Part shown: piece by piece, positions 18,234-27,522 of the stretch
Numbering within the stretch: the first letter of the stretch is position 1
How the letters are laid out: each line of letters begins with the position of its first letter
Assembly: GCA_027313705.1 (NCBI GenBank)
Contig: DAHVDE010000008.1
Coordinates: forward strand, 40,470-104,469
Length of the DNA: 64,000 nt
Direction: 5' to 3'
Source: Actinomycetota bacterium
GTDB lineage: Bacteria > Actinomycetota > Actinomycetes > Streptosporangiales > Streptosporangiaceae
The notes under the pieces: generated by a model
Told to the model about the DNA's origin: nothing
Databases searched by the model: none
Seen by the model: the letters and a program-made list of their open reading frames with translations, nothing else
Translations under genes and position numbers: made by a program

Positions 18234-19006
18234 ACCTGTCAGGATCCGTCGTGCTCGTGACCGGCGCGGCGCAGGGCATCGGAGCCGCCGTGGCCCGCGC
18301 GTTCGGCGGCAGGGGCGCCATCGTGGCCGCAGTGGACGCCAATGACGGCCAGCTCAGATGCCAGGCCGACGCCCTGTGCGCAGCGGGACACAAGATCATC
18401 GCGTACCCGGGCGACGTGCGGGACGGCCTCGCAGTCAGCGGCCTAGTCGATCGGGTGGAGCGGGAGTGCGGGCCGGTCGACGTGCTGGTCAACGCTGCAG
18501 GCGTACTGCGCACCGGTCCGGTGATCGACTGCACGGACGAGGACTGGAACGCGGTGATCGCGGTCAACCTCACCGGCGTTTTCAACGTTTCCCGGCCGGT
18601 GGCTGCCCGGATGGCCACGCGCGGCGGCGGAACCATCGTCACTATCGCTTCCAACGCTGGCGGGGTGCCGCGCATGCACATGGCCGCCTATGCGGCGTCG
18701 AAGGCCGCGACGACCATGTTCACCAGGTGCCTCGGACTGGAACTGGCCGTGCACGGCGTACGGTGCAACGTGGTCTCCCCCGGTTCCACGGATACTCCCA
18801 TGCTTCGCGGCATGTGGCACGACGGTGACAACGCGCAGACCGTCATCGAAGGCACGCCGTCCGCCTACCGGGTCGGTATCCCGCTCGGAAAGCTGGCCGC
18901 GCCTGAAGACATCGCCAGCGCGGTAGTCTTCCTCGCCTCTGACCAAGCTTCCCACATCACGATGCAGAACCTCTATGTCGACGGCGGCGCCGCCCTGCGG
19001 GCTTGA
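18230..19006 (+). CDS. SDR dehydrogenase, probable 2,3-dihydro-3-hydroxyanthranilate dehydrogenase
   Basis: The 258-residue classical short-chain dehydrogenase has the cofactor motif [15 protein letters not shown], the catalytic Ser in IASNAGG, and Tyr/Lys in YAASK, then the C-terminal YVDGGAAL. It resembles EntA-type dihydrodiol dehydrogenases. The next gene encodes a PhzD-type isochorismatase whose product, trans-2,3-dihydro-3-hydroxyanthranilate, would be oxidised here to 3-hydroxyanthranilate. GTG start, overlapping the monooxygenase gene by four bases. The substrate assignment rests on context; the SDR fold is certain. Confidence 0.85.
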   Translation: MNLSGSVVLVTGAAQGIGAAVARAFGGRGAIVAAVDANDGQLRCQADALCAAGHKIIAYPGDVRDGLAVSGLVDRVERECGPVDVLVNAAGVLRTGPVIDCTDEDWNAVIAVNLTGVFNVSRPVAARMATRGGGTIVTIASNAGGVPRMHMAAYAASKAATTMFTRCLGLELAVHGVRCNVVSPGSTDTPMLRGMWHDGDNAQTVIEGTPSAYRVGIPLGKLAAPEDIASAVVFLASDQASHITMQNLYVDGGAALRA

Positions 19007-19023
19007 TCAGGAAGGAGCAGATC

Positions 19024-19686
19024 ATGGGCATCCCTGTTATTCCCCCGTACCCCATGCTGACCGAGGCGGACCTGCCACCGGCTGAAGTGCCGTGGATTCC
19101 CGACCCTAAGCGAGCGGTCGTGCTGGTCCACGACATGCAGCGGTACTTCATGAGCGGGTTCGCTCCTGGCCAGCCGCCCCTCGCCGAGCTAGTCGCCAAC
19201 ATTGAGCTGCTGCTGCGGTCAGCGCGCGACCTTGACGTCCCCGTCGCTTACACCGCGCAGCCGGGGAGCATGACCCGCGAGCAGCGCGGGCTGCTGCACG
19301 ACTTCTGGGGTCCTGGCATGACAGCCGAACCGCAGAACAAGGCCATCATCGACGAGCTTGCCCCGGCCCAGGGGGACGCCGTTCTCACCAAGTGGCGCTA
19401 CAGCGGCTTTCACCGTACCGGCCTGGGTGATCTTCTGGCCGGCCTGAGCCGCGACCAGCTCATCATCTGCGGCGTCTACGCTCACATCGGCTGCCTGATG
19501 ACGGCCCTGGACGCCTTCACGCTTGACGTTCAGCCGTTCTTCGTCGCTGATGCGCTCGGCGATTTCTCTCGCGACGAGCACCTCATGGCGGTTCGCTACG
19601 CAGCTCAGCGGTGCGCGCTGGCGTGCACCACCAGCCAGCTTCTCAGCCAGCTCCAGGCCGGCGCGGTGCCCGCGAGGTCCTCCTGA
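19024..19686 (+). CDS. Isochorismatase family protein, PhzD type
   Basis: It hydrolyses the enolpyruvyl group of 2-amino-2-deoxyisochorismate (ADIC) to dihydro-hydroxyanthranilate. The 220-residue protein has the catalytic Asp37 (VLVHDMQRYF), Lys123 (LTKWRYSGFHRTGL) and the PhzD signature GVYAHIG (150-156), where ordinary cysteine hydrolases of this superfamily carry the nucleophilic Cys. QPFFVADALGDFSRDEH follows. I use the ATG after AAGGAG at 19012-19017. It is the last gene of the plus-strand run and converges on the PhzE-type gene with 7 bases between the stops. Confidence 0.9.
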   Translation: MGIPVIPPYPMLTEADLPPAEVPWIPDPKRAVVLVHDMQRYFMSGFAPGQPPLAELVANIELLLRSARDLDVPVAYTAQPGSMTREQRGLLHDFWGPGMTAEPQNKAIIDELAPAQGDAVLTKWRYSGFHRTGLGDLLAGLSRDQLIICGVYAHIGCLMTALDAFTLDVQPFFVADALGDFSRDEHLMAVRYAAQRCALACTTSQLLSQLQAGAVPARSS

Positions 19687-19693
19687 GCCCGCC

Positions 19694-21667
19694 TCACACG
19701 GGAAGAAGGGCGAGCCCGCCGCCTCTGCTCGTGCCCGCGAGCGTGGTCAGGTGCGCGGCCAGCAGCGCCGATCCCTGTCTGGTCAGCAGGGACTCGGGGT
19801 GGAACTGCATCGATACGAAGCCGCGACCGCGGAGTCCGTGCACTCGCCCGGTCGCCGGCTCGCGGCTCACTTCGACCGGCCCGTGCCACCCGGTTCCAGG
19901 CAGCGAGCTGGCATCACTGTGCGCGACGAATGTGTTGTAGAAGCCCACGGTCTCGATCTGGCCGAAAAAATCGATCGTCTGCTGGGTGCCCTGATTCGGC
20001 TTGTCCAGGCGGGTCAGCGGAAGGCCGACGACTCCGCTGAGGACTTGATGTCCGAGGCAGATCCCCAGGAACGGGACGTCGCGGGCGATGAGGTCGCGGC
20101 AGAGGGCGTACAAGGTGGCGATCCTGGAGTCGCTCAGGTCGGCTGGATCACCAGGACCCGGTCCGATCACCGCCAGGTCCGTACTGGGAACAGCCGCGCG
20201 CGGCCTGGCGGCGAACGCGCGGTAAGACTCGACGGTGACACTGAGGCCAAGTGCCCGCAGGTGCTGGTCAAGCATCGCGGTGAAAGCATCTTCGGCATCC
20301 ACGATGAAGACACGCAGCCCGGCAAGCTCAGGCACGGCCCGGTTGCGCAACCCTGGCGGCGTGAACCAGAACGGGGCGAGCGCCGCGTTGCGTGCTGTCA
20401 GCGCCGATCCGATCTGAGGCAGGTCAGCTACCCGTGGCCGCAGCGCGGCGGCGGTCTGCGGCTCCAGGCCGCCGCCTACACCGAGCGCCGTCAGCAGTCC
20501 GGCGGCCTTGGCCCGGGTCTCAGCGACCTCAGAGCCTGGGTCAGACAGGCGGACCAGCGTCGCGCCAACTCCGATCCGCACCTCTCCGGCCGCGTCGATG
20601 TCGGCGGTACGGATGACGATCGCGGAATCCATGGCCGGCGCGCCGGCCGTGTCCGTGCCGAGGAGCGCGATGACGCCGCTGTAATAACCGCGGCCGGCCG
20701 GCTCCCTGCGGGCTATCACCCGGCACGCGTTCTGCACCGGGCTGCCGGTGACGGTGGGCGCGGGCAGCGTTTCCCGCAGCACGTCCCTGACGTCAAGCGC
20801 GCTGCGGCCATCGATCAGGTACTCGGTGTGCGCGAGTTGCGCCATCTCCTTCAGGAACGGCCCGACCACCTGGCCGCCGCTCGAGCAGACCTTGGCCATC
20901 ATCTTGAGTTCCTCGTCGACCACCATGCAGAGTTCTTCGGTCTCCTTCGGGTCTGCAAGGAACCTCAAGACATCCGCTACTCGCGGACCGCCCTGCGGGT
21001 AGCGGCATGTCCCGCTGATCGGGTTCATTACCGCGACGCCGTCGTGCAGGCTGACGTGCCTTTCAGGCGACGCACCGAGGAAGGTGCGCGTCCCTGTGTG
21101 GAATATGAAGGTCCAGTACGCACCTGTCTCGCTCAGCAGCAACCGCCGGTAGATGGCCAGGGCGATCAGGGGCGAGTACCCCCCGATAGTGGCCATGAAC
21201 GACCGCTTGATCACGAAGTTGGAGCCGGCGCCAGTGCCGATCTCCTCGGCCTGGACATCTTCGACCAGGTCGGCGTACGTGTCGTCGTCGATGTCGAAAC
21301 CGCGGTCCGTGAGGTGGATGGGAACGTCGGGGATCTGTGTCGTCACCTCGGCCGCTGGCATCCTGACCTGCCGCCGCACCGTCATCGCCAAAATCGGCGC
21401 GCCGTCATCGCGGCAGTCGAATCCGCGTTCAGCCACTTGCCGGTAAGGGATGATCGCGAGCATCCGGTGCCGGGGCCTCGCGGGCGTACCGTCGTGCGGC
21501 AGACCGCAGGCGGGCAGCTCGGACAGGGTCTGGTACTGGGTCATCTCTCCCTGCAGCACGTCAACGAGACCGGCTCCGTCCGGCGAGAAGGGCCGGTGAA
21601 TGAGTGCGAACGCCCGCGAGCCTGTGAACAGGCCGGCGAGGTCCAGTGCCCGTCCGCTGCTGGTCAT
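19694..21667 (-). CDS. ADIC/anthranilate synthase fusion, PhzE type
   Basis: The 657-residue fusion has an N-terminal chorismate-binding (TrpE-like) domain of about 430 residues, carrying ISGTCRYPQGG, DEELKMMAKVCSSGGQV and GSPVQNACRVI, and a C-terminal glutamine amidotransferase (TrpG-like) with the nucleophile in LGICLGHQVL and a final QFHPES. This layout is that of PhzE, which makes 2-amino-2-deoxyisochorismate from chorismate and glutamine-derived ammonia. With the PhzD-type enzyme and SDR it completes a 3-hydroxyanthranilate route. I chose the ATG that overlaps the upstream stop as ATGA; an in-frame start lies two codons earlier. Confidence 0.9.
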   Translation of the reverse strand: MTSSGRALDLAGLFTGSRAFALIHRPFSPDGAGLVDVLQGEMTQYQTLSELPACGLPHDGTPARPRHRMLAIIPYRQVAERGFDCRDDGAPILAMTVRRQVRMPAAEVTTQIPDVPIHLTDRGFDIDDDTYADLVEDVQAEEIGTGAGSNFVIKRSFMATIGGYSPLIALAIYRRLLLSETGAYWTFIFHTGTRTFLGASPERHVSLHDGVAVMNPISGTCRYPQGGPRVADVLRFLADPKETEELCMVVDEELKMMAKVCSSGGQVVGPFLKEMAQLAHTEYLIDGRSALDVRDVLRETLPAPTVTGSPVQNACRVIARREPAGRGYYSGVIALLGTDTAGAPAMDSAIVIRTADIDAAGEVRIGVGATLVRLSDPGSEVAETRAKAAGLLTALGVGGGLEPQTAAALRPRVADLPQIGSALTARNAALAPFWFTPPGLRNRAVPELAGLRVFIVDAEDAFTAMLDQHLRALGLSVTVESYRAFAARPRAAVPSTDLAVIGPGPGDPADLSDSRIATLYALCRDLIARDVPFLGICLGHQVLSGVVGLPLTRLDKPNQGTQQTIDFFGQIETVGFYNTFVAHSDASSLPGTGWHGPVEVSREPATGRVHGLRGRGFVSMQFHPESLLTRQGSALLAAHLTTLAGTSRGGGLALLPV

Positions 21668-23265
21668 GACCATACTCCCGTCTGCTGGTAGCCGCGGGCG
21701 CGGTCGAGCACCGCGCCAGCGTCATCTGGCGTGGCGCTGCCCTGCCAGGCCACATGCTGGTCAGGTCGCACCAGCACGAGATCACAGGACCAGCGGCGAC
21801 GTACCGCCGCGTCGTCTTCCCTGAGCCAGACGAGCGGGATATGACGCTGCGCGGCCTCCTTGACGAACGTCTCCCCCGCGTCAGTTCCCGACAGGTCAAC
21901 CAGCGTGAAGCCGGTGCCAAGAAGCCGGTAGAGCGGGGTGCCGCCCAACTGTGCTGAAGGGAGCCTGCCGCCTGGCCATGGCACTGCGGCGACCTCACCC
22001 CAGTGCCATGACGGCGGGCTGCCTGCGACCACGCACACCACAGGCGAGCCGCTGTACCGATAGCCGAAATGGATCCCGACGTTGTCGAGCTGGTAGGCCT
22101 CTTGCCTGAGGAAGCCAGCCAGTACCTCCGTAGGCGTGCCGATCGCGGCGAGCCTGGCGAATCGCTGCCAAGCCTCCATCAGGTTTGCGCACATCTCTTT
22201 GTTGAACAGGGCAACGGGGCGACGCTCGGCCTGGTAGCTGTCAAGCAGTCCTGAGCCGCCCCAGCCTGCCGTACTTGCGGCGAGCTTCCAGCCAAGATCG
22301 ACGGCATCGGCGATCCCGGTATTGGCTCCATGCCCGCCGACCGGGTAGAACTGGTGAGCCGCGTCGCCGGCCAGGAACACCGGCCCGGCTCGGTATGCGT
22401 CAGCTACCGCCAGGGTTCCCCGCCAGTAGCTGACCTCAAGCAACTCTTCGATTGCGAACTCGCAACCGAATTTCTCCTGCATCACGGCGACCGGGTCTGG
22501 CGGCGGCTGGCCGTCGGCGACCAGGAAGCTCGCTGTCCAGGTGCGCTCGCCATCACGGGAGACCAGGTTGAGACCGCGGGTCGTAGTGGTGAGGAAGGCC
22601 GGGCCGTAGCGGCACAGCGCGGGGTCTGAGCTGGTGAAATAGAGCGAGCAATGCTGGGTCGGCGGACCTGACGCGCTGACGGCAATGCCAGCCGCCTCGC
22701 GGATTGTGCTGGCTGCCCCGTCGCAGGCCACGAGATACCTGGCAGTCACGCAGGCGGGTCCGCCAGGGCCGGTCACGCTAGCGCGCACGCCGGTCCCTGC
22801 GGGCGCGAAGCCCGTGACGCGCCAGCCTTCCCTCAGGTCGACCAGCGGATGCGCTCGCGCCGCCCGGCGCAGCACTTCCTCAAGTAGCGAGCCCTGCACC
22901 CGCTGGTACGCCTGCTCGGGCGCGGTGCCATCGGTGACCGCCGAGTTACGGCGGGAAACCTCGGCAACCGATGGGTATCGCCAGACGGTGACCGGGGGCT
23001 CGGCGGCGCTGCGGCTGAAGATGAAGCTGGCAGGCTGGTCCGCTGCCACGCCGCGGGACCGTATCTCGGCGCTGACGCCAAGCCGGTCGAGCAGTTCCAT
23101 GCTCCGGCCGTTCACGTAATCCATCTTCGGGAACCTGGGCGGCCGGACCGATTTCTCCAAGACGATGCTCGGCGTGCCATGACGGGCGAGTTCCAGAGCC
23201 AGCACCGAGCCCACCGGGCCTGCCCCCGCCACGAGGACCGGGGTGTCGAAGATGTGACCGCTCAC
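21664..23265 (-). CDS. FAD-dependent aromatic monooxygenase, PheA/TfdB type
   Basis: The 533-residue class A flavin hydroxylase has VLVAGAGPVGSVLALELARHG, a DG motif region (ACDGAASTIREAAG), the FAD ribityl motif GDAAHQFYPVGGHGAN and a C-terminal thioredoxin-like domain, as in phenol 2-monooxygenase, TfdB and polyketide hydroxylases. The start is the GTG that follows GGGGAG by eight bases; a GTG three codons earlier lies too close to that site. It is first in a two-gene operon with the PhzE-type gene. A second ring hydroxylation of the aminohydroquinone is a plausible role; the exact substrate is unknown. Confidence 0.85.
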   Translation of the reverse strand: MSGHIFDTPVLVAGAGPVGSVLALELARHGTPSIVLEKSVRPPRFPKMDYVNGRSMELLDRLGVSAEIRSRGVAADQPASFIFSRSAAEPPVTVWRYPSVAEVSRRNSAVTDGTAPEQAYQRVQGSLLEEVLRRAARAHPLVDLREGWRVTGFAPAGTGVRASVTGPGGPACVTARYLVACDGAASTIREAAGIAVSASGPPTQHCSLYFTSSDPALCRYGPAFLTTTTRGLNLVSRDGERTWTASFLVADGQPPPDPVAVMQEKFGCEFAIEELLEVSYWRGTLAVADAYRAGPVFLAGDAAHQFYPVGGHGANTGIADAVDLGWKLAASTAGWGGSGLLDSYQAERRPVALFNKEMCANLMEAWQRFARLAAIGTPTEVLAGFLRQEAYQLDNVGIHFGYRYSGSPVVCVVAGSPPSWHWGEVAAVPWPGGRLPSAQLGGTPLYRLLGTGFTLVDLSGTDAGETFVKEAAQRHIPLVWLREDDAAVRRRWSCDLVLVRPDQHVAWQGSATPDDAGAVLDRARGYQQTGVWS

Positions 23266-23355
23266 GATGACCACTCCCCATCAGCGCTCAGCTCACTGGT
23301 ACTCAGCCGGGATTCCTTCGCCTCCACGAGCATCTGATCAGCGCAGCTTCCTGAC

Positions 23356-23373
23356 ATCACGTCATCACGTGAT
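23356..23373. promoter_or_regulatory. Palindrome ATCACGTGAT with an extra half copy, candidate cluster regulator site 2
   Basis: ATCACGT at 23356-23362 is followed by the perfect palindrome ATCACGTGAT at 23364-23373, about 100 bases upstream of the FAD-monooxygenase/PhzE operon. The same palindrome precedes the DAHP synthase operon. The extra half copy suggests two adjacent protein contacts. Confidence 0.5.
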
Positions 23374-23400
23374 CTGGACGGGTGGTTTCCCGCGCGTGAG

Positions 23401-25818
23401 CTAGCGGCCAGCGAGCACGACTCCCGCCTGCGCTTCCTGGCGGGGCGCGAAGCGCCTGGTGAGCTCCACGCGGTTGTTGACGCCGAATTTCGAGAAGATG
23501 TGCCGCAGGTGACTGTCCACCGTGTGCGGCGACAGGTACAGCCGGGTGGCGATCTCCCGGTTGGTCAGTCCCTCGATGACAAGTTGCGCGACGGGCAGTT
23601 CCGACTGGGTCAGCTTCGGGCATGGGCTGGCACTAGAGCCAGGCTGCGCCTCCCGCTGGGCCGATTCCCGCAGGAACTTCTGCACGGCGGTGACATGGCG
23701 CTGCGCGCCCGCGTTGGCGTACAGGCGAAGTGCCTCCTCGATGTGCTCGGCGGCACACCGCCAGTGGCCCGCCTCGCGTTCGGCACGTGCGGTGTCCTCA
23801 AGTGCGACGGCCCGCACCAGCGGACGCGGGCTCGCTGTGTAATACCGCAGTGCCGTCTGCAGGGCATCAAGATCTGCCTGGCGCAGGCCAGCGGCATGCT
23901 GCGCCGCCCCGGCAAGGGATGGAACCGCGGGGTTCTGTCCGGAAATTTGCCGCAAGGCGGTCACGATGGCCGCGGCAAACGCCCCAGCTCCGGCCCGCTG
24001 GGCGAGCTTCAGCAGCGCGAGACCAGCTGCCGGGACGGCGGCGAGCGGCAAGCTACCCGGCAGCGCCTCGATCAGGGGCGTCGCCGTCTTCAGCGCCAGG
24101 TCCTGTTCTCCCGCGGCGTCCTGGTAGAGGGCCAGCGGCCAGAGCAGTCCGAGCGGGCCGCCATCGGCCGCCGGTTCAAGGCGCTTCGCATAGCGCTCGG
24201 CGGCGTTCAGGTCACCCTGGTGGACGGCCACCTCAAGCATCAGGGCAAGGGAACGCATGCTCAGCTGCGGCGCCTTGAGCCGCTCGGCACTCTCCAGGCC
24301 CTTCTCGGCCTCGCTCGCCGCCTCGGCCAGCAGCCCCTGAGCCAGGCGCAATTCGGCGGTGAAGTAATAACACGAGGGCGTGAGCCAGGCGTTCTCCGGC
24401 AGCGACTGGCGGCTGCGTATCCAGGAATAGCCAGCCTCGGCTTCCTCGAACCGGTCGGCGGCGGCCAGCGCACGGCTGAGCCAGAGCCGCGGATGGCACG
24501 AGACGGCGTCGTCGCCGGTGGCTTCCGCTTCGGCTGCGGCCGCCCGCGCGCAGCTGATAGCCGTGTCGAGGTTTCCCTCGTCGTACGCTGTCGCCCCCTT
24601 GGCCACATTCCCTGACAGCCTGCTCTGGACGCCAGCGATCCCGGCCCGCAGGGCCGCCTCAACTCCGGCTCGCTCAGGGACCGCGCTTCCGGTGGCGCGG
24701 TCCTGCCCGTACTTCAGATGGCTTGCCTGGGCGGCCCGCTCCTGCTCGCTGTTCTGCTCTCGCACCGTGATCATCAAAGTCGCGGCCTCACGGCACAACG
24801 CGATCTTGATAGGCTCGTAGAGATTCCGGTAAATCGCCTCGCGGATCAGGTCATGGTTGAACCACAACTCCGCCCCGTCAGCGACCAGAATGCCGGCCTG
24901 GACCGTCTCCTTGGCGATCGGCAGCAACTCGACCGTACCCCGGCTGAGCAGGCATGCGGCTTCGTGCACCGTGAACGGGCGATTCAAGAGTGCACCCACG
25001 TCGAGCAATGCACGCGCGTCCGCGGACAGATCCTGGAGCCGGAGCATAACAGCGTCAAAGAGTCCGGCAGGCAGGTCTCCCGGCAGGTACGTTCCCGCGC
25101 CCTCCACGACGGCGAGCCGGCCGCTGTCGCGCAGTGCGCCGAAGAGCAGTCGCAACAGGAATGGATTGCCAGAGGCGCGGCTGGCCAGCCTCAGCGCGGC
25201 CTGGTCAGGGAAGGCGCCTAGCGCCTCGGCGCACAACTCAGCCACCGCGCCGTCGTCGAGCGGACCTAGCTCGATCCGATGCGCGTCCTCGGTCATCAGC
25301 CGGTCGATGGTGCCCACTGCGGGGCAGAGCGGAATGCACGGATTCAGCGCGAGCATCCAGAAGACCGGCGCGGTGGCCAGTTCCGGCACCAGCGTCCTGA
25401 TCACCATCAATGTCAGTTCATCGGCCCACTGGGCGTCGTCTACGGCAATGTACAATGGTCGATCGCGAACGTGAGTTTCGATGATCTCCCTGATGCGGTC
25501 GATCAGCCAGAAGCAATCATTTCCGTGCCCCCCGAGCGTGCCCGCGTCGATTCCTGGCAGGCCGCCGCGCCGCAGTCCAGGCAACAGCGTGCTTAACGGG
25601 GCGACCCGGTCCAGTTCTGTGGCCCGGCAGTTTACCGTCGTCATTCCGAGCAACCTGGCTTCGTCTGTGACCTCCTGAAGCAGGCGGCTTTTCCCGAGAC
25701 CGGTGGTCCCTTCGACTACCACGCACTGGCTGGAACCCGTCCGGGCCGCAGAAAGCAGCCCGCGGACCTTGGCCACGATCTCCTGTCTGCCCGCAAGCCG
25801 ATTCTTGGTCGAATACAT
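23401..25818 (-). CDS. LuxR family (LAL-type) transcriptional regulator
   Basis: The large ATP-binding LuxR-type regulator has 805 residues. The N-terminal AAA/NACHT-like ATPase has Walker A GTTGLGKS (residues 37-44) and a Walker-B-like YIAVDDAQW near residue 125. A long helical, TPR-like middle follows from about residue 380 to 720. The C-terminal LuxR helix-turn-helix is SELPVAQLVIEGLTNREIA then LSPHTVDSHLRHIFSKF. Such proteins are usually pathway-specific activators in antibiotic clusters. It lies between the biosynthetic operon and the exporter and is the obvious candidate to bind the ATCACGTGAT sites, which remains untested. Confidence 0.9.
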   Translation of the reverse strand: MYSTKNRLAGRQEIVAKVRGLLSAARTGSSQCVVVEGTTGLGKSRLLQEVTDEARLLGMTTVNCRATELDRVAPLSTLLPGLRRGGLPGIDAGTLGGHGNDCFWLIDRIREIIETHVRDRPLYIAVDDAQWADELTLMVIRTLVPELATAPVFWMLALNPCIPLCPAVGTIDRLMTEDAHRIELGPLDDGAVAELCAEALGAFPDQAALRLASRASGNPFLLRLLFGALRDSGRLAVVEGAGTYLPGDLPAGLFDAVMLRLQDLSADARALLDVGALLNRPFTVHEAACLLSRGTVELLPIAKETVQAGILVADGAELWFNHDLIREAIYRNLYEPIKIALCREAATLMITVREQNSEQERAAQASHLKYGQDRATGSAVPERAGVEAALRAGIAGVQSRLSGNVAKGATAYDEGNLDTAISCARAAAAEAEATGDDAVSCHPRLWLSRALAAADRFEEAEAGYSWIRSRQSLPENAWLTPSCYYFTAELRLAQGLLAEAASEAEKGLESAERLKAPQLSMRSLALMLEVAVHQGDLNAAERYAKRLEPAADGGPLGLLWPLALYQDAAGEQDLALKTATPLIEALPGSLPLAAVPAAGLALLKLAQRAGAGAFAAAIVTALRQISGQNPAVPSLAGAAQHAAGLRQADLDALQTALRYYTASPRPLVRAVALEDTARAEREAGHWRCAAEHIEEALRLYANAGAQRHVTAVQKFLRESAQREAQPGSSASPCPKLTQSELPVAQLVIEGLTNREIATRLYLSPHTVDSHLRHIFSKFGVNNRVELTRRFAPRQEAQAGVVLAGR

Positions 25819-25863
25819 CCTTCTCCTCCAACCAAACAGCCGCGAACGGCTGATCCGATATAA

Positions 25864-25880
25864 GATAAATGCGATTTATC
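25864..25880. promoter_or_regulatory. Inverted repeat upstream of the LAL regulator
   Basis: GATAAAT-GCG-ATTTATC is a perfect 7-bp inverted repeat with a 3-base spacer, 46-62 bases upstream of the regulator start codon in an AT-rich patch rare in this DNA. It differs from the ATCACGTGAT sites, so a second regulator may act on the regulator gene. Confidence 0.45.
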
Positions 25881-25923
25881 GTATAATAATTGGCCAATCG
25901 CTCGCAGCGGACGGCGGCGCCGG

Positions 25924-27471
25924 TCAGCCGGACGCGCCGCGCAGGGGGTGCGCGGCAGGCAGGCCGGATCCGTGGGCGGACGCCGGACGGCCCATCGGCG
26001 GCCGGCGCATCGGGAGGTCGGGAATGGCCAGGGTGACCGCCACGAGCAGCAGCCCGCAGCCGCCAGCTACCGCGAAGACGGCATGCAGCGCATGGACGAG
26101 CGCGACCGGGGAGACGCGCAGCGCGCCGCCCGCGCCGCCGGTCAGCGAGGCAGCAGGCCCGCTGCCTGCACGGGACGCGAATCCGCTGGTCAGGATCGTG
26201 CCAAGGACGGCCACGCCGAACGATCCGCCGAGTTGGCGCAGATAGGCTCCGGTAGCGGTACCCGCGCCCAGCTCGGGCAGCGGCAACTCGGCCTGCACCA
26301 CCAGCACCAGCGGCTGGACGCACAGTCCGAGGCCAGTTCCGGTAAGCGCCATGACCGCGTAGGTCCACAGCGCCGGCGTCTGCTGGCCGAGGCTCGTGCA
26401 AGCCAGCACTCCCGCCGTGGTCAGCAGCGCACCCGCGACGACGACCCGCTTGTAACGCCCGGTGCGGCTGATCGCGTGCCCTGCCGCGACCGACACCACG
26501 GTGAGCGTGCCCATCAGCGGCAGCAGCATGAGACCTGAGGCCGTCGGTGAGCGCCGCAGCACTAGTTGCAGGTACACGGGCAGAAAGACAATCGAGCCGA
26601 ACATGACGATCCCCAGCAGGAACGCGGCTGACCCGCCCGTCCAGAACGAGCGGATCTTGAACAGGCGGACAGGAAGCAGTGGCAATTGCGCCCCGAGCTC
26701 GGCCCGCACGAGCAGCGCCAGCATGACCACGCCGAAGGCAAGCGCCCCGACGACATGCGGATCGGTCCAGCGGTACTCGCCGCCTCCCCAGGATGCGGCG
26801 AGCACCAGCCCCGCAGTGCCCGCGATCAGCAGGCCGCAGCCGCCGATGTCGACATGGCCGGTTCTCGCCGGCCTGGGCAGCGCGCGCAGGCCCCAGGCCG
26901 ATGCCACCAGCGCGGCCAGGCCGAGCGGTATGTTGAGAAAGAAGATCCAGCGCCAGCCGTGTTCGGCCAGGTAGCCGCCGAGCAGCGGGCCGGCGACACT
27001 GGCCGTGCCGAAGACCGCCCCGAACGAGCCCTGCATGCGGCCTCGCTCGTGCGGCGGCACGATCTGCGACACGATGGTGAACGCGAGCACTACCAGCCCG
27101 CCTGCCCCGATACCCTGCACTCCCCTGGCCAGGATCAGCTCAAGTATCGTCTGCGCGGTACCGCACAAGACCGAGCCTGCGATGAACATGCCGACGGCGA
27201 ACATGAGCACAGGCCGCTGCCCGCGCAGGTCGCCGATCCTGCCGTACAGCGGCATCGCGGCCGTTCCGGTCAGCAGGTAGGCGGTGATCACCCATGGGTA
27301 GCTGCTCAGTCCGCCCAGGTCCCTGACCACCGTGGGCAAAGCGGTGCCCAGGATGTTCTGGTCAAGCGCCGCGAGCAGCACGGCAACCATGAGTGCGCCG
27401 AGCACGATCCTGACGGGCCGGCGCCCGAGGACGCCGGCGCGAGGATCAGCGGGGCCAGGGCGGGCTGTCAT
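25924..27471 (-). CDS. MFS drug/metabolite exporter, DHA2 (EmrB/QacA) type
   Basis: This 515-residue membrane protein has about 14 predicted helices. LAALDQNILGTALPTVVRDL is the usual first-helix motif; LYGRIGDLRGQR is motif A and GPLLGGYLAEHGWRWIFFLN is motif C with its following loop. The start follows GGAGGAG. The gene lies beside the LAL regulator, at the edge of the biosynthetic genes, and probably exports the product or confers self-resistance. The final 40 residues are hydrophilic. Confidence 0.9.
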   Translation of the reverse strand: MTARPGPADPRAGVLGRRPVRIVLGALMVAVLLAALDQNILGTALPTVVRDLGGLSSYPWVITAYLLTGTAAMPLYGRIGDLRGQRPVLMFAVGMFIAGSVLCGTAQTILELILARGVQGIGAGGLVVLAFTIVSQIVPPHERGRMQGSFGAVFGTASVAGPLLGGYLAEHGWRWIFFLNIPLGLAALVASAWGLRALPRPARTGHVDIGGCGLLIAGTAGLVLAASWGGGEYRWTDPHVVGALAFGVVMLALLVRAELGAQLPLLPVRLFKIRSFWTGGSAAFLLGIVMFGSIVFLPVYLQLVLRRSPTASGLMLLPLMGTLTVVSVAAGHAISRTGRYKRVVVAGALLTTAGVLACTSLGQQTPALWTYAVMALTGTGLGLCVQPLVLVVQAELPLPELGAGTATGAYLRQLGGSFGVAVLGTILTSGFASRAGSGPAASLTGGAGGALRVSPVALVHALHAVFAVAGGCGLLLVAVTLAIPDLPMRRPPMGRPASAHGSGLPAAHPLRGASG

Positions 27472-27522
27472 GTCTCCTCCTAGCTCAATGGTTCCGGTGT
27501 GCGGACGGCGTTGCCAGGCGCG

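Noticed and set aside
19523-21691. 722-codon plus-strand frame across the PhzE-type gene
   Set aside because: Shadow of a certain PhzE-type gene on the minus strand; composition lacks any domain pattern.
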